Part shown: in pieces, positions 9,325-19,984 of the stretch
Position numbering within the stretch: position 1 is the stretch's first letter
How the letters are laid out: each line of letters starts with the position of its first letter
DNA from: Polaromonas sp.
GTDB taxonomy: Bacteria; Pseudomonadota; Gammaproteobacteria; Burkholderiales; Burkholderiaceae_C
Direction of reading: 5' to 3'
DNA: 64,000 bases
Assembly (NCBI RefSeq): GCF_010365105.1
Contig: NZ_JAAFGZ010000020.1
Coordinates: 1 to 64,000 of the forward strand
Notes under the pieces: generated by a model
The model's input: the letters and a program-made list of their open reading frames with translations, nothing else
What the model was told of the DNA's origin: nothing
The model's database searches: none
Position numbers and translations under genes: made by a program

Positions 9325-10842
9325 ATGGCCGAGCCGCTCCTCATTGCGAAAAACTCCCTGACCCCATGCGAGCTGCTGCCGGCACTGGCAAACCGGCATG
9401 GCCTGATCACGGGCGCCACCGGAACCGGCAAAACGGTCACCCTGCAGACCCTGGCCGAAAGCTTTTCCAGAATCGGCGTACCGGTCTTCATGGCTGATGT
9501 GAAAGGCGATCTGACCGGCATCAGCCAGGCCGGCGTCATCAGTGAAAAATTGGCCTGTATTCTCAAGGAACGTGGTCTGGCATCGCCCGATCCACTGGCT
9601 TGCCCGGCCACGCTATGGGATGTGTTCGGCGAGCAGGGCCATCCGGTGCGTGCCACGGTGTCCGACATGGGGCCCCTGCTGCTGGGCCGCATGCTCAACC
9701 TGAATGAAACGCAGGCCGGTGTCCTGAACCTGGTCTTCAAGATCGCCGACGACAACAGCCTGCTGCTGCTCGACCTCAAGGATCTGCGCGCCATGCTGCA
9801 GTACGTGGGAGACAACGCCAGCCAGTTCACCACCCAGTACGGCAATGTCAGCGCCGCCAGCGTGGGCGCCATCCAGCGCGGGTTGATGCAGATCGAAACC
9901 CAGGGCGGCGACAAATTCTTCGGCGAGCCGATGCTCAACATCAGCGACTTCATGCAGACCGACAGCGCCGGGCATGGGGTCATCAACATCCTGGCGGCCG
10001 ACAAGCTGATGCATTCGCCACGCCTGTACGCAACTTTTCTGCTGTGGATGCTGTCCGAACTGTTCGAGCAGTTGCCCGAAATCGGCGACCCCGACAAGCC
10101 CAAGCTGGTGTTCTTTTTTGACGAGGCGCATTTGCTGTTCACCGATGCGCCCAAGGCACTGGTCGAGCGCATTGAGCTGGTGGTGCGGCTGGTTCGTTCC
10201 AAAGGCGTGGGTGTCTATTTCGTGACGCAAAACCCGCTGGACATTCCGGATTCGGTGCTGGCGCAATTGGGCAACCGGGTGCAGCATGCCTTGCGCGCCT
10301 ACACACCGCGCGACCAGAAAGCGGTCAAGGCCACGGCGCAAACCATGCGGCAAAACCCCGGCCTGGACATAGAAACCGCAATCACCGAACTGGCCGTGGG
10401 CGAGGCGCTGGTGAGTTTCCTCGACGCCAAGGGCCGGCCCAGCGTCACGGAACGCGCCTTTGTGCTGCCTCCCGGAAGCCAGCTCGGCCCGATTTCGCCG
10501 CAGCAGCGCCAGCAGCTCCTTCAAGACTCGCTGGTGGCCGGTGTCTATGAAAAGGAAGTTGACCGCACATCCGCCTACGAGATGCTTCAGGAGCGCGCGG
10601 GTGCAGCGGCAAGCCAGCCAGCCGCGTTACCGAATGGCGGAGCGGCTGGCCAGTCGGCTTCGGGCGGCATGCTGGGCGGTCTGAACGACATGCTGTTTGG
10701 CCGCACCGGTCCGCGCGGTGCCAAATATGACGGCCTGGCGCAAAGCATGGCCAAGTCTGCCGTCCGCACCATGGGCTCCACTGTCGGACGCGAGATCATC
10801 CGTGGCGTACTGGGCAGCCTGTTCGGTGGCAAAAAACGCTGA
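9325..10842 (+). CDS. HerA-like ATPase (DUF853/YjgR family)
   Basis: 505-residue P-loop ATPase related to HerA/FtsK-type helicases and E. coli YjgR; cellular role unestablished. The Walker A motif [12 protein letters not shown] is near residue 31, Walker [13 protein letters not shown] near 254-265, and an arginine-finger-like region follows ([23 protein letters not shown]). The C-terminus becomes Gly/Ala-rich and ends in a basic GGKKR. AGGACCTCC lies just upstream of the ATG at 9325. Followed 36 bp later by upp. Family assignment good, function unknown. Confidence 0.88.
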   Translation: MAEPLLIAKNSLTPCELLPALANRHGLITGATGTGKTVTLQTLAESFSRIGVPVFMADVKGDLTGISQAGVISEKLACILKERGLASPDPLACPATLWDVFGEQGHPVRATVSDMGPLLLGRMLNLNETQAGVLNLVFKIADDNSLLLLDLKDLRAMLQYVGDNASQFTTQYGNVSAASVGAIQRGLMQIETQGGDKFFGEPMLNISDFMQTDSAGHGVINILAADKLMHSPRLYATFLLWMLSELFEQLPEIGDPDKPKLVFFFDEAHLLFTDAPKALVERIELVVRLVRSKGVGVYFVTQNPLDIPDSVLAQLGNRVQHALRAYTPRDQKAVKATAQTMRQNPGLDIETAITELAVGEALVSFLDAKGRPSVTERAFVLPPGSQLGPISPQQRQQLLQDSLVAGVYEKEVDRTSAYEMLQERAGAAASQPAALPNGGAAGQSASGGMLGGLNDMLFGRTGPRGAKYDGLAQSMAKSAVRTMGSTVGREIIRGVLGSLFGGKKR

Positions 10843-10878
10843 CAATCGGTTCCCGACACCACTAGAAAGCCGTCCTTC

Positions 10879-11508
<630 letters not shown>

Positions 11509-11556
11509 GGCGTTTGCGCTTACAGGTCGTGCATAAGCAGCTAGTTAATTCATAGC
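11509..11556 (-). repeat. Dispersed palindromic repeat (upp-aat spacer)
   Basis: On the minus strand the copy begins GCTATGAATTAACTAGCTGC and continues TTATGCACGACCTGTAAGCG; the GC-rich arm starts right at the upp stop. It has the same architecture as the copies at 29507, 30417 and 47512. Its 5' arm can fold on itself, but no U-run follows, so a terminator role is uncertain. Confidence 0.6.
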
Positions 11557-11608
11557 ATCCAAAAATTGATTTTCAGACGGTTCCCGACCGTTTAACCCGA
11601 AGCTATTC

Positions 11609-12406
11609 ATGCCTCTGCCGAAGGGAACTTCCCAAGCCGCCTTGCCTGCGCTGCCATGGCTTGCCGCTGGTGAGGCTTTTCCACCGCTGGAAAAGGCCTG
11701 GAGCATGGCCGACCCGGCACCCGGCCTGCTGGCGGCAGGCGAAACACTCGATGCGGCCACCTTGACCCGGGCTTATTCAAGCGGTATTTTTCCCTGGTAC
11801 AGCCTGGGGCAGCCCGTGCTCTGGTGGAGTCCCGATCCGCGCATGGTGCTGCGAACCGCTGACTTCAGGCTGCACCGGTCGCTGCGCAAACGCATGGTTC
11901 ATTTCATCAACGATGCCCGCTGTGAAATCAGGTTTGACAGTGCCTTCGAGCGCGTCATCGACGCTTGCGCCAGCCAACCCAGGGCTGGCCAGTCCGGCAC
12001 CTGGATTGTTTCGGAAATGACGCAGGCTTATGGTGAATTGCACCGCGCAGGCCATGCCCACAGCGTGGAAACCTGGGTGAACGGAGAACTTGTCGGCGGC
12101 CTGTACTGCGTCAACCTGGGCACCATGGTTTTTGGCGAATCGATGTTTGCGCACCAGACCGATGCCTCCAAGATCGCCCTCGCCGCGCTGGTGGCCTTTT
12201 GCCGCGCCAAGGGCATCACGATGATCGACTGCCAGCAGAACACCGGCCATCTTGCATCACTCGGCGCAGCCGAAATCAGCCGCGCAGAATTTGCCGATCA
12301 CCTGAGCCACCACGTGGATGGAAATGCGCCCGCATGGCATTTTGATTCCTTATACTGGCAGGAAATCTTGAAAACGACAGCAACCCCGTTGCCCGCAACA
12401 TCGTGA
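11609..12406 (+). CDS. aat: Leucyl/phenylalanyl-tRNA-protein transferase
   Basis: Adds Leu or Phe from aminoacyl-tRNA to proteins with N-terminal Arg or Lys, marking them for ClpS/ClpAP (N-degron pathway). 265 residues with [47 protein letters not shown], and [19 protein letters not shown] (family core). Its stop overlaps the GTG start of bpt, placing both N-degron transferases in one operon. Confidence 0.96.
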   Translation: MPLPKGTSQAALPALPWLAAGEAFPPLEKAWSMADPAPGLLAAGETLDAATLTRAYSSGIFPWYSLGQPVLWWSPDPRMVLRTADFRLHRSLRKRMVHFINDARCEIRFDSAFERVIDACASQPRAGQSGTWIVSEMTQAYGELHRAGHAHSVETWVNGELVGGLYCVNLGTMVFGESMFAHQTDASKIALAALVAFCRAKGITMIDCQQNTGHLASLGAAEISRAEFADHLSHHVDGNAPAWHFDSLYWQEILKTTATPLPATS

Positions 12407-13161
12407 CGCATCTCAAAGACCTGCCGCTACACACCCTGCAGTTCTACGCAACGGCGCCCTACCCCTGCAGCTACCTGCCAGGCCGGCAGGCGCGTTCGCA
12501 GGTGGCAACACCCAGCCACCTGATCCACAACGATGCCTATTCAGAACTGGTCACCCAGGGTTTCCGGCGCAGCGGCATGTTCACCTACCGGCCCTACTGC
12601 GACGGATGCCAGGCCTGCGTGCCGCTGCGTGTGCCCGTCAACACCTTCGCGCCGGACCGCAGCCAGCGACGCGCCTGGAAGCGGCATCAAGCCCTCAAGG
12701 CCAGCAGCCTCAAACTGTGTTTTCTGCCGGAACACTACCAGTTGTACCTGCGTTACCAGAACAGCCGCCATGCCGGCGGCGGCATGGACCATGACAGCAT
12801 CGACCAGTACACCCAGTTCCTGCTCCAGAGCCGCGTCAATTCAAGGCTGGTGGAGTTTCGCGAGCCCTTGCCCAATGGCGAGGCCGGGGCGCTCAAAATG
12901 GTTTCAATTCTGGATGTGCTGGAAGACGGCATTTCAGCGGTCTACACCTTCTATGAACCAGAAGCAGGCGCTGGCTACGGGAACTACAGCGTGCTCTGGC
13001 AGATCGAGCAGGCCCGGCAACTCAGCCTGCCGTTCGTCTATCTGGGTTACTGGATCGCCCAAAGCCCCAAGATGAGCTACAAGCTTGGCTTCAGTCCCAA
13101 CGAAATACTGCTGAACGGCAACTGGATTGATTCACGAACGATCAGCGCCAGCGCCCAATAA
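12403..13161 (+). CDS. bpt: Aspartate/glutamate leucyltransferase (arginyltransferase family)
   Basis: Bacterial member of the eukaryotic ATE1 family; known Bpt enzymes attach Leu, not Arg, to N-terminal Asp or Glu. 252 residues. The N-terminal cysteine cluster includes PYPCSYLP and [18 protein letters not shown]. The C-terminal acyltransferase-like domain contains SAVYTFYEP and [28 protein letters not shown] start overlaps the aat stop in GTGA. With Aat it would feed secondary destabilising residues directly into the Leu branch. Confidence 0.94.
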   Translation: MTHLKDLPLHTLQFYATAPYPCSYLPGRQARSQVATPSHLIHNDAYSELVTQGFRRSGMFTYRPYCDGCQACVPLRVPVNTFAPDRSQRRAWKRHQALKASSLKLCFLPEHYQLYLRYQNSRHAGGGMDHDSIDQYTQFLLQSRVNSRLVEFREPLPNGEAGALKMVSILDVLEDGISAVYTFYEPEAGAGYGNYSVLWQIEQARQLSLPFVYLGYWIAQSPKMSYKLGFSPNEILLNGNWIDSRTISASAQ

Positions 13162-13254
13162 GCAAGCCACGCAATTCAGCAGCATAGCCAAGTGCCGCTT
13201 CAGTAATGCGCAAGACAATTTCACAAGGTAAAATTTGCGGCAGAAAGCCCGCAC

Positions 13255-14034
13255 ATGACAAAACCCGACAGCGATCTTCCCGTCAAACCAACCGTCCAGG
13301 TAATCGAGCGCATCTTTACCCTGCTGGACATTCTGGCGCACCATGAAGAAGCGGTTTCCCTCAAGGAAATCAGTGAACAATCCGGCCTTCACCCCTCCAC
13401 GGCGCACCGCATCTTGAATGATCTGGCCTTGGGCCGCTTTGTGGAAAGGCCGGCAGCAGGAAACTACCGCCTCGGCATGCGACTGCTCGAACTCGGCAAC
13501 CTGGTCAAGGCGCGCCTCAATGTTCGTGACGCGGCCCTTCTTCCCATGCGCGAACTGCACAAACTGACGCAGCAACCCGTCAACCTGAGCATGCGTCAGG
13601 GCGACGAAATCCTGTATGTCGAGCGCACGTACGGCGAACGTTCGGGCATGCAGGTGGTTCGCGCCATCGGCGGCCGGGCACCGCTGCACCTGACCTCGGT
13701 CGGCAAACTGTTCCTGGCTTCCGACGATCCCCAGCGCCTGCGCGCCTACGCGACCCGAACGGGTTTGCCCGGGCAAACGCGCAACAGCATCACCGACCTG
13801 GCCGTGCTGGAACGCGAACTGTCCAAAGCCCGCCAGTACGGATTTGCGCGCGACAACGAGGAACTGGAACTGGGCGTTCGCTGCATGGCTGCCGGCATTT
13901 ATGACGACCAGAACAAGCTGGTGGCAGGCTTGTCAATTTCAGCGCCTGCCGACCGGCTGGATGAAAGCTGGCTGCCCAAGCTGCAAGCTACCGCCAACGA
14001 GATATCGACTGCGCTGGGCTACACTTCAAGGTAA
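13255..14034 (+). CDS. IclR-family transcriptional regulator
   Basis: 259-residue regulator with an N-terminal winged helix (VIERIFTLLDILAHHEEAVSLKEISEQSGLHPSTAHRILNDL, about residues 13-55) and a C-terminal ligand-binding IclR domain (GDEILYVERTYGE, LTSVGKLFLAS, ELELGVRCMAAGIYDDQ). IclR proteins usually bind a small aromatic or organic acid and control nearby catabolic genes, but no catabolic gene adjoins it, so the target is unknown. The spacer to bpt is 93 bp, room for its own promoter (TAAAAT near 13229 is a possible -10). Confidence 0.92.
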   Translation: MTKPDSDLPVKPTVQVIERIFTLLDILAHHEEAVSLKEISEQSGLHPSTAHRILNDLALGRFVERPAAGNYRLGMRLLELGNLVKARLNVRDAALLPMRELHKLTQQPVNLSMRQGDEILYVERTYGERSGMQVVRAIGGRAPLHLTSVGKLFLASDDPQRLRAYATRTGLPGQTRNSITDLAVLERELSKARQYGFARDNEELELGVRCMAAGIYDDQNKLVAGLSISAPADRLDESWLPKLQATANEISTALGYTSR

Positions 14035-14040
14035 AAGTGG

Positions 14041-14086
14041 CATTCACGCTTGCTGTACAAGCACTTGATGCTACAAATACTATAGC
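14041..14086 (-). repeat. Dispersed palindromic repeat after iclR
   Basis: The minus strand reads GCTATAGTATTTGTAGCATC then AAGTGCTTGTACAGCAAGCG, the family plan of an A/T-rich palindrome plus a second inverted arm (GCTTGTACAGCAAGC). It sits between the converging ends of the IclR gene and the PBP7-type gene, and may help terminate either. Confidence 0.6.
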
Positions 14087-14166
14087 GTTTCGCAAAAAAA
14101 ATCCTGCTACAGTTTTTAGGAAAACATAGATCAGGCCATGATTTCAAGCTTGCCGACCACTGAACC

Positions 14167-15255
14167 TCAACCGTTGATGTGCTTGTCGGAAGCGCTGATC
14201 TTGACCTTTTGATCCACCACCGGGTTGGTTTCAACCCAGCGTCGCACGCGCTCCGCGTCGCCCAGACGGCTCAGCTTGCCGGCCGAATCCAGAAACACCA
14301 TGATCAGTTTGCGGCCTGCGATTTTGGTTTGCATGACCAGGCACTGGCCGGCTTCATTGATGTAGCCTGTTTTCTGCAGGCCGATGTCCCATTCCGGATT
14401 TTTCACCAGTCGGTTGGTGTTGTTGTACTGAAGGGTACGGCTGCCGACCGCCACCTGATATCCCGGAGATGTTGTCAATTCGCGCAGCACCGGGTCACCA
14501 TGAGCGGCATTGACCAGCGCCGCGAGGTCCTGTGCGCTGGACTGGTTAAGGCTGGAAAGGCCGGTGGGTTCGGCATAGCTGGTGTCGTGCATACCCAGCA
14601 TTTTTGCCTTGGCGTTCATCAGACTGACAAAAGTGGCTATGCCACCTGGATAAGTACGGCCAAGAGCATGGGCGGCCCGGTTTTCGCTCGACATCAGCGC
14701 CAGGTGCAGCATTTCGCCTCGGGACAGCGTGGTGCCGACGCTAAGCCGCGAACGGCTGTGCTTTTCAGTGTCAACGTCATCCTGCGTCACGGTGATCAAC
14801 TCATCCATTGGAAGCCTGGCCCCGCTGATGATCACGCCGGTCATCAACTTCGTCAAAGACGCAATTGGAAGCACAGCATGTTCATTCTTGCTGAACAACA
14901 CTTCGCGCGTGTCCTGGTCAATCACCAGCGCCACGCTGGACTTCAGGTCCAGCGGATCGATGGCGCTGTGCAGGCCAGCCATTTGGCCAAATGAAGGAAT
15001 GGCAGGAATCAGCGCTTGAATAATGGAAGGCCGTTTGGCACGGGCTACCTTGGCGCTGGTTTCAAAACGTACGCTCTTGCGAGCGGATACGATTTTTTTA
15101 GAGGCTTTCGATTTTTCGACATGGGGTTTCTTGACAATCGCTCGCTTTGACGACGATTTTGCCGGTGCCGCATGGGCAGTCGGTGCCACCAGAGCAAACG
15201 ACAAAGCAAAGAATCCCACGATTTTTAGTGCACGACTAAAAAGCTGTTTCGACAT
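14167..15255 (-). CDS. pbpG: D-alanyl-D-alanine endopeptidase (PBP7-like)
   Basis: Periplasmic low-molecular-mass penicillin-binding protein (peptidase S11) that cuts DD-crosslinks in peptidoglycan. 362 residues from the ATG at 15255; an upstream in-frame ATG would add 47 residues without signal character. The signal peptide is MSKQLFSRALKIVGFFALSF...PTAHA, followed by a Lys/Ala-rich linker. Catalytic motifs are SLTK (in PIASLTKLMTG), SEN (MSSENRAAHALG) and KTG (GLQKTGYINEAGQ). Active-site set complete. Stands alone between leuA and iclR. Confidence 0.93.
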   Translation of the reverse strand: MSKQLFSRALKIVGFFALSFALVAPTAHAAPAKSSSKRAIVKKPHVEKSKASKKIVSARKSVRFETSAKVARAKRPSIIQALIPAIPSFGQMAGLHSAIDPLDLKSSVALVIDQDTREVLFSKNEHAVLPIASLTKLMTGVIISGARLPMDELITVTQDDVDTEKHSRSRLSVGTTLSRGEMLHLALMSSENRAAHALGRTYPGGIATFVSLMNAKAKMLGMHDTSYAEPTGLSSLNQSSAQDLAALVNAAHGDPVLRELTTSPGYQVAVGSRTLQYNNTNRLVKNPEWDIGLQKTGYINEAGQCLVMQTKIAGRKLIMVFLDSAGKLSRLGDAERVRRWVETNPVVDQKVKISASDKHING

Positions 15256-15315
15256 GGTGAATATTGCCTGTTTTGGTTGCGATAAAGAAAGAGGTTGAAG
15301 TGTATAGAAATAGAA

Positions 15316-15349
15316 AAAGTCACGCAATATCAGGAGCTTGCGTGACTTT
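15316..15349 (-). terminator. Terminator downstream of leuA
   Basis: A perfect 12-bp inverted repeat, AAAGTCACGCAA (15316-15327) and TTGCGTGACTTT (15338-15349), with a 10-nt loop. On the minus strand the stem runs into TTTTTCTATTTC, a good intrinsic terminator about 100 nt past the leuA stop. It can also work weakly on the plus strand. Confidence 0.85.
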
Positions 15350-15448
15350 CTTAAATAACTACCAGAATCTCTGACTTCAGCTTTCAAGCCACCCATCAGG
15401 CCAGAGCTAAGCCATTGAATCTAAAAGGTATTGTTAAAAACAGATTCA

Positions 15449-16987
15449 CTAGCCCTGCGCTGCAACCCGGTCAGCTTTACTTTGAAGTTTATTCAAAGCA
15501 CTTAAATAAGCTTTCGCTGACGCCACCACGATATCAGGATCGGACCCCACCCCATTTACAACTCGCCCGCTATTTTGTAAACGCACCGTCACTTCGCCCT
15601 GACTTTCGGTCGAGCCGCTGATGGCATTTACCGAGTAAAGCACCATTTCTGCACCACTTTTGACATGGGTCTCAATCGCCTTGAGCGATGCGTCCACCGG
15701 TCCGTTTCCATCGGACTGGCCCTTGACCTCTTTTCCTGCGACAGTAAAAACCACGCAAGCCTGGGGCCGCTCGCCGGTTTCGCTGTGCTGCGACAGCGAA
15801 ACAAAACCATACTGTTCGTTGCTATGGGTAACGCTTTCATCGCTGACCAAGGCAAGAATATCCTCGTCAAAAATTTCGCTCTTGCGGTCTGCAAGGTCCT
15901 TGAACTTGATGAAGGCATTGTTGATGTCAGTCTCGCTTTCCATCGCCACACCGAGTTCCTGAAGGCGCTGCTTGAAGGCATTTCGTCCACTCAACTTGCC
16001 CAGCACAATTTTGTTGGCCGACCAGCCCACGTCTTCGGCGCGCATGATCTCGTAGGTGTCGCGCGCCTTGAGGACGCCATCCTGGTGAATGCCGGACGCA
16101 TGGGCAAAAGCGTTGGCGCCCACAACGGCTTTGTTGGGCTGCACCACAAAACCGGTCGTCTGGCTCACCAGTCGGCTGGCCGCCAGTATCTGCTGCGTGT
16201 CGATGCCAAGTTCGAGGTCAAAGTAATCCTTGCGTGTTTTCACCGCCATCACCACTTCTTCAAGCGAACAATTGCCTGCGCGTTCGCCCAGGCCGTTGAT
16301 GGTGCATTCCACCTGCCGGGCGCCGCCGATCTTCACGCCTGCGAGTGAATTGGCAACAGCCATTCCCAAGTCGTTATGGCAGTGAACCGACCAGACCGCC
16401 TTGTCACTGTTAGGAATGCGTTCACGCAGGTTCTTGATGAAATTGCCGTACAGTTCGGGGATTGCATAACCCACGGTATCAGGGACATTGATGGTGGTCG
16501 CGCCTTCGTTGATAACCGCCTCAATGACGCGGCACAAGAAGTCCGGATCGGAGCGGTAGCCGTCTTCGGGACTGAACTCGATATCGGCCATCAGGTTGCG
16601 CGCAAACCGCACCGACAGCTTCGCCTGCTCAAACACCTGGTCGGGTGTCATGCGCAGCTTTTTTTCCATGTGCAGCGCACTGGTCGCCAAAAAGAGATGC
16701 AGGCGACCGGCATTCGCCGGCTTCAATGCTTCTGCGGCCCGGGAAATGTCACGGTCGTTGGCGCGTGCCAGCGAGCAGATGATGGAATCCTTGATGACTT
16801 CTGCAATCGACTTGACGCATTCAAAGTCGCCGTTTGAGCTGGCTGCAAAGCCGGCTTCGATGACATCAACCTTCAGCCGCTCCAGTTGCCGGGCAATGCG
16901 CAGTTTTTCGTCACGGGTCATGGAAGCGCCAGGCGATTGTTCACCGTCGCGCAAGGTGGTGTCGAAAATAATGAGTTTGTCAGTCAT
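15449..16987 (-). CDS. leuA: 2-isopropylmalate synthase
   Basis: First committed enzyme of leucine synthesis: acetyl-CoA plus 2-ketoisovalerate to 2-isopropylmalate. 512 residues from the [20 protein letters not shown] start (an in-frame ATG 14 codons upstream is less likely). The TIM-barrel active-site motif is DTTLRDGEQ; metal ligands lie in [12 protein letters not shown]; the C-terminal LeuA allosteric domain ([14 protein letters not shown]...) carries leucine feedback. 2-Ketoisovalerate comes from the ilvI-ilvH-ilvC genes just upstream. A leader peptide and terminator at 17122-17232 indicate attenuation control. Confidence 0.97.
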   Translation of the reverse strand: MTDKLIIFDTTLRDGEQSPGASMTRDEKLRIARQLERLKVDVIEAGFAASSNGDFECVKSIAEVIKDSIICSLARANDRDISRAAEALKPANAGRLHLFLATSALHMEKKLRMTPDQVFEQAKLSVRFARNLMADIEFSPEDGYRSDPDFLCRVIEAVINEGATTINVPDTVGYAIPELYGNFIKNLRERIPNSDKAVWSVHCHNDLGMAVANSLAGVKIGGARQVECTINGLGERAGNCSLEEVVMAVKTRKDYFDLELGIDTQQILAASRLVSQTTGFVVQPNKAVVGANAFAHASGIHQDGVLKARDTYEIMRAEDVGWSANKIVLGKLSGRNAFKQRLQELGVAMESETDINNAFIKFKDLADRKSEIFDEDILALVSDESVTHSNEQYGFVSLSQHSETGERPQACVVFTVAGKEVKGQSDGNGPVDASLKAIETHVKSGAEMVLYSVNAISGSTESQGEVTVRLQNSGRVVNGVGSDPDIVVASAKAYLSALNKLQSKADRVAAQG

Positions 16988-17110
16988 GGGAAGTCTCTCG
17001 ATTTGAAGGGGGTTGGCACAAGGCTGCAAAAGTAAAGCAGGATTGAGGACAGGTATGGGAAGTCGGTCTTCAGGCAGGTTTCAGTCGCATTGAGTTGTCC
17101 AGTCATAAAA

Positions 17111-17156
17111 ACCAGCAACCCAAAAAAAACGGCCCGTTGCTGGTGCAAACGGGCCG
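17111..17156 (-). terminator. leuA attenuator: terminator and competing helices
   Basis: In the leuA leader RNA, CGGCCCGTT (17156-17148) pairs with AACGGGCCG (17138-17130) around a 9-nt loop, followed directly by eight U (17129-17122), a strong intrinsic terminator about 135 nt before leuA. Two rival helices exist. AACGGGC inside the leader peptide codons (17196-17190) matches the terminator's 5' arm GCCCGTT. ACCAGCAAC (17144-17136) matches GTTGCTGGT (17119-17111). The first is the expected antiterminator. Confidence 0.8.
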
Positions 17157-17178
17157 TCGAATCAGGTGTACGCGTACG

Positions 17179-17232
17179 CTACCGTCTCCGCCCGTTGGCA
17201 GATAGCAGTAGTGCTAGCGAAATTTTTTTCAT
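17179..17232 (-). CDS. leuL: leuA leader peptide
   Basis: A 17-codon reading frame in the 265-bp pssA-leuA spacer encoding MKKISLALLLSANGRRR, ending in TAG at 17181-17179. Four of 17 codons are Leu (CTA, CTA, CTG, CTA at codons 6, 8, 9, 10); three are CTA, a codon that is rare in high-GC genomes. An attenuator terminator starts 22 nt downstream. When leucyl-tRNA is scarce, ribosomes should stall at codons 6-10, leaving AACGGGC (codons 13-15) free to pair with the terminator's 5' arm so leuA is read. Length, Leu run and adjoining hairpin all fit; expression is not shown. Confidence 0.78.
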   Translation of the reverse strand: MKKISLALLLSANGRRR

Positions 17233-17251
17233 CCGTTCAATGTACCACAAT

Positions 17252-18064
17252 TCATTTGTGCAGCCCACGTTCGTCAGGCTCGTCGGTCGAGGTTGAAATC
17301 ACGCTGGTCTGCTGGCCTTTGGCTTTGCGCCAGCCGTACAGAACGTAACCTGACAGACCATAAATCACAAACAGGCCAAAGATGACCGTCGGCGGATCAA
17401 TGTTGATGATGGCAATGCCAAGTGCGATCAGCACAATAACGACAAATGGAACGCTACGCCTCATCTGGACATCCTTGAAACTGTAAAAAGGCACGTTGGT
17501 GACCATGGTCAGGCCGGCATACAGCATCAGGCTAAAGGTGATCCAGCGCACGTCAACTCCCTTGACGCCCAGGTCGTTCATCAGCCAGATATAACCCGCC
17601 ACCAACGCGGCGGCGGCAGGAGAAGGCAAGCCCTGAAAAAAACGCTTGTCCACCACCGCCGTGTTGACATTGAACCGCGCAAGGCGCAAGGCTGCGCAGG
17701 CGCAATACACAAAAGCGCCAATCCAGCCCCAGCGACCGAGGCTGGTCAGTGCCCAGATATAGGCGATCAACGCGGGCGCTGCGCCAAACGACACCATGTC
17801 CGACAGCGAATCCATCTGCTCGCCAAAAGCGCTTTGGGTATTGGTCAGGCGTGCAACCCGGCCATCCAGGCTGTCGAGCACCATGGCACAAAACACGCCG
17901 ATAGCTGCCTGGTCGAACCTTCCATTCATGGCCATGACGATGGCGTAAAACCCGCCAAACAGCGCAGCAAGCGTGAACAGGTTGGGTAATATGTAGATGC
18001 CTTTGCGCCGCTTGCGCGCTACGATTTCCGTGGCTGTTGTCAGGTTTTCCTCGCCATCATGCAT
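17252..18064 (-). CDS. pssA: CDP-diacylglycerol-serine O-phosphatidyltransferase
   Basis: Integral membrane enzyme making phosphatidylserine, precursor of phosphatidylethanolamine, from CDP-diacylglycerol and serine. 270 residues, several membrane segments. The CDP-alcohol phosphotransferase signature is intact: SLDGRVARLTNTQSAFGEQM followed by DSLSD (D-G-x2-A-R-x8-G-x3-D-x3-D). It lies between ilvC and leuA; the terminator after ilvC suggests its own promoter. A psd gene is not next to it here. Confidence 0.94.
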   Translation of the reverse strand: MHDGEENLTTATEIVARKRRKGIYILPNLFTLAALFGGFYAIVMAMNGRFDQAAIGVFCAMVLDSLDGRVARLTNTQSAFGEQMDSLSDMVSFGAAPALIAYIWALTSLGRWGWIGAFVYCACAALRLARFNVNTAVVDKRFFQGLPSPAAAALVAGYIWLMNDLGVKGVDVRWITFSLMLYAGLTMVTNVPFYSFKDVQMRRSVPFVVIVLIALGIAIINIDPPTVIFGLFVIYGLSGYVLYGWRKAKGQQTSVISTSTDEPDERGLHK

Positions 18065-18102
18065 AAAAAATACTCCTCAGGCACGGCTGGTGTGCGCCAA
18101 TA

Positions 18103-18136
18103 GCTATTGAATTCATAGTGCAGCGAGTTAGGGCTT
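18103..18136 (+). repeat. Degenerate dispersed repeat (ilvC-pssA spacer)
   Basis: The plus strand has GCTATTGAATTCATAG followed by TGCAGCGAGTTAGGGC, a decayed version of the A/T-palindrome family. It lies upstream of pssA and downstream of the ilvC terminator. Weaker match than the other copies. Confidence 0.4.
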
Positions 18137-18242
18137 CACACAAGAGATTGCCTTGTAAACAAGCCGGCCCAGCATACCGGTTCAGACAGGCAAGGGCAAA
18201 AACCTGCTGTTGAATTGCGGCCATTTTTGCCAGCGCCATTGA

Positions 18243-18273
18243 AAAAGCCGCGCAAGGGCTTTGCGCGGCTTTT
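18243..18273 (-). terminator. ilvC terminator
   Basis: A 13-bp perfect inverted repeat, AAAAGCCGCGCAA (18243-18255) and TTGCGCGGCTTTT (18261-18273), with a GGGCT loop. It is placed 25 nt after the ilvC stop on the minus strand, with flanking A/T runs that make it work in both directions. Confidence 0.88.
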
Positions 18274-18297
18274 GAAAAACCGTCGTGGTTTAAAAGA

Positions 18298-19323
<1,026 letters not shown>

Positions 19324-19380
19324 CTAAATAATCAGCAAAAAAATAACACTGCCAGATCCGATACCCGGATTCCAGCCATA

Positions 19381-19872
19381 TCAGACTCTCAGAATTCGCT
19401 CGCCACGGCCGATGCCGCTTGAACCGGTTCTCACCGTCTCCAGAATGGCGCTGCGGTCGATGGCCTCCAGGAACGCATCGTTCTTGGTCTGGTCGCCCGT
19501 CAGTTCAATCGTGTAACTTTTCTCGGTCACATCAATGATTCGCCCGCGGAATATATCAGCCATGCGCTTCATCTCTTCGCGCTCCTTGCCGACCGCGCGC
19601 ACCTTGACCATCATGAGTTCGCGCTCGGTATAGGAGCCTTCAGTCAGGTCAACGACCTTGACCACTTCGATCAGACGGTTCAGGTGCTTGGTGATCTGCT
19701 CGATCACGTCGTCAGAACCCGAGGTCTGGATGGTCATGCGCGACAGCGTCGGGTCCTCGGTCGGCGCGACGGTCAGGCTCTCGATGTTGTAGCCGCGCGC
19801 TGAAAACAAGCCAACGACACGGGAAAGAGCGCCCGGTTCGTTTTCCAGCAAGACTGCAATGATGTGTTTCAT
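19381..19872 (-). CDS. ilvH: Acetolactate synthase small (regulatory) subunit
   Basis: 163-residue regulatory subunit that binds valine through its N-terminal ACT domain (HIIAVLLENEPGALSRVVGLFSARGYNIESLTVAPTEDP, residues 3-41) and activates the large subunit. The C-terminal domain (VRAVGKEREEMKRMADIFRGRIIDV) is complete. It follows ilvI by 112 bp and precedes ilvC. Confidence 0.97.
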   Translation of the reverse strand: MKHIIAVLLENEPGALSRVVGLFSARGYNIESLTVAPTEDPTLSRMTIQTSGSDDVIEQITKHLNRLIEVVKVVDLTEGSYTERELMMVKVRAVGKEREEMKRMADIFRGRIIDVTEKSYTIELTGDQTKNDAFLEAIDRSAILETVRTGSSGIGRGERILRV

Positions 19873-19984
19873 ATGAAGATTCCTCTTTTCGCTGCCCTCC
19901 CCTGCGCACGGTAATGCGCAGACTCGGCAGTCAATAGATTCGTCAGTTGACGGGGTGAAAAAATAAAGGGAGGGAGCGTTGCGC

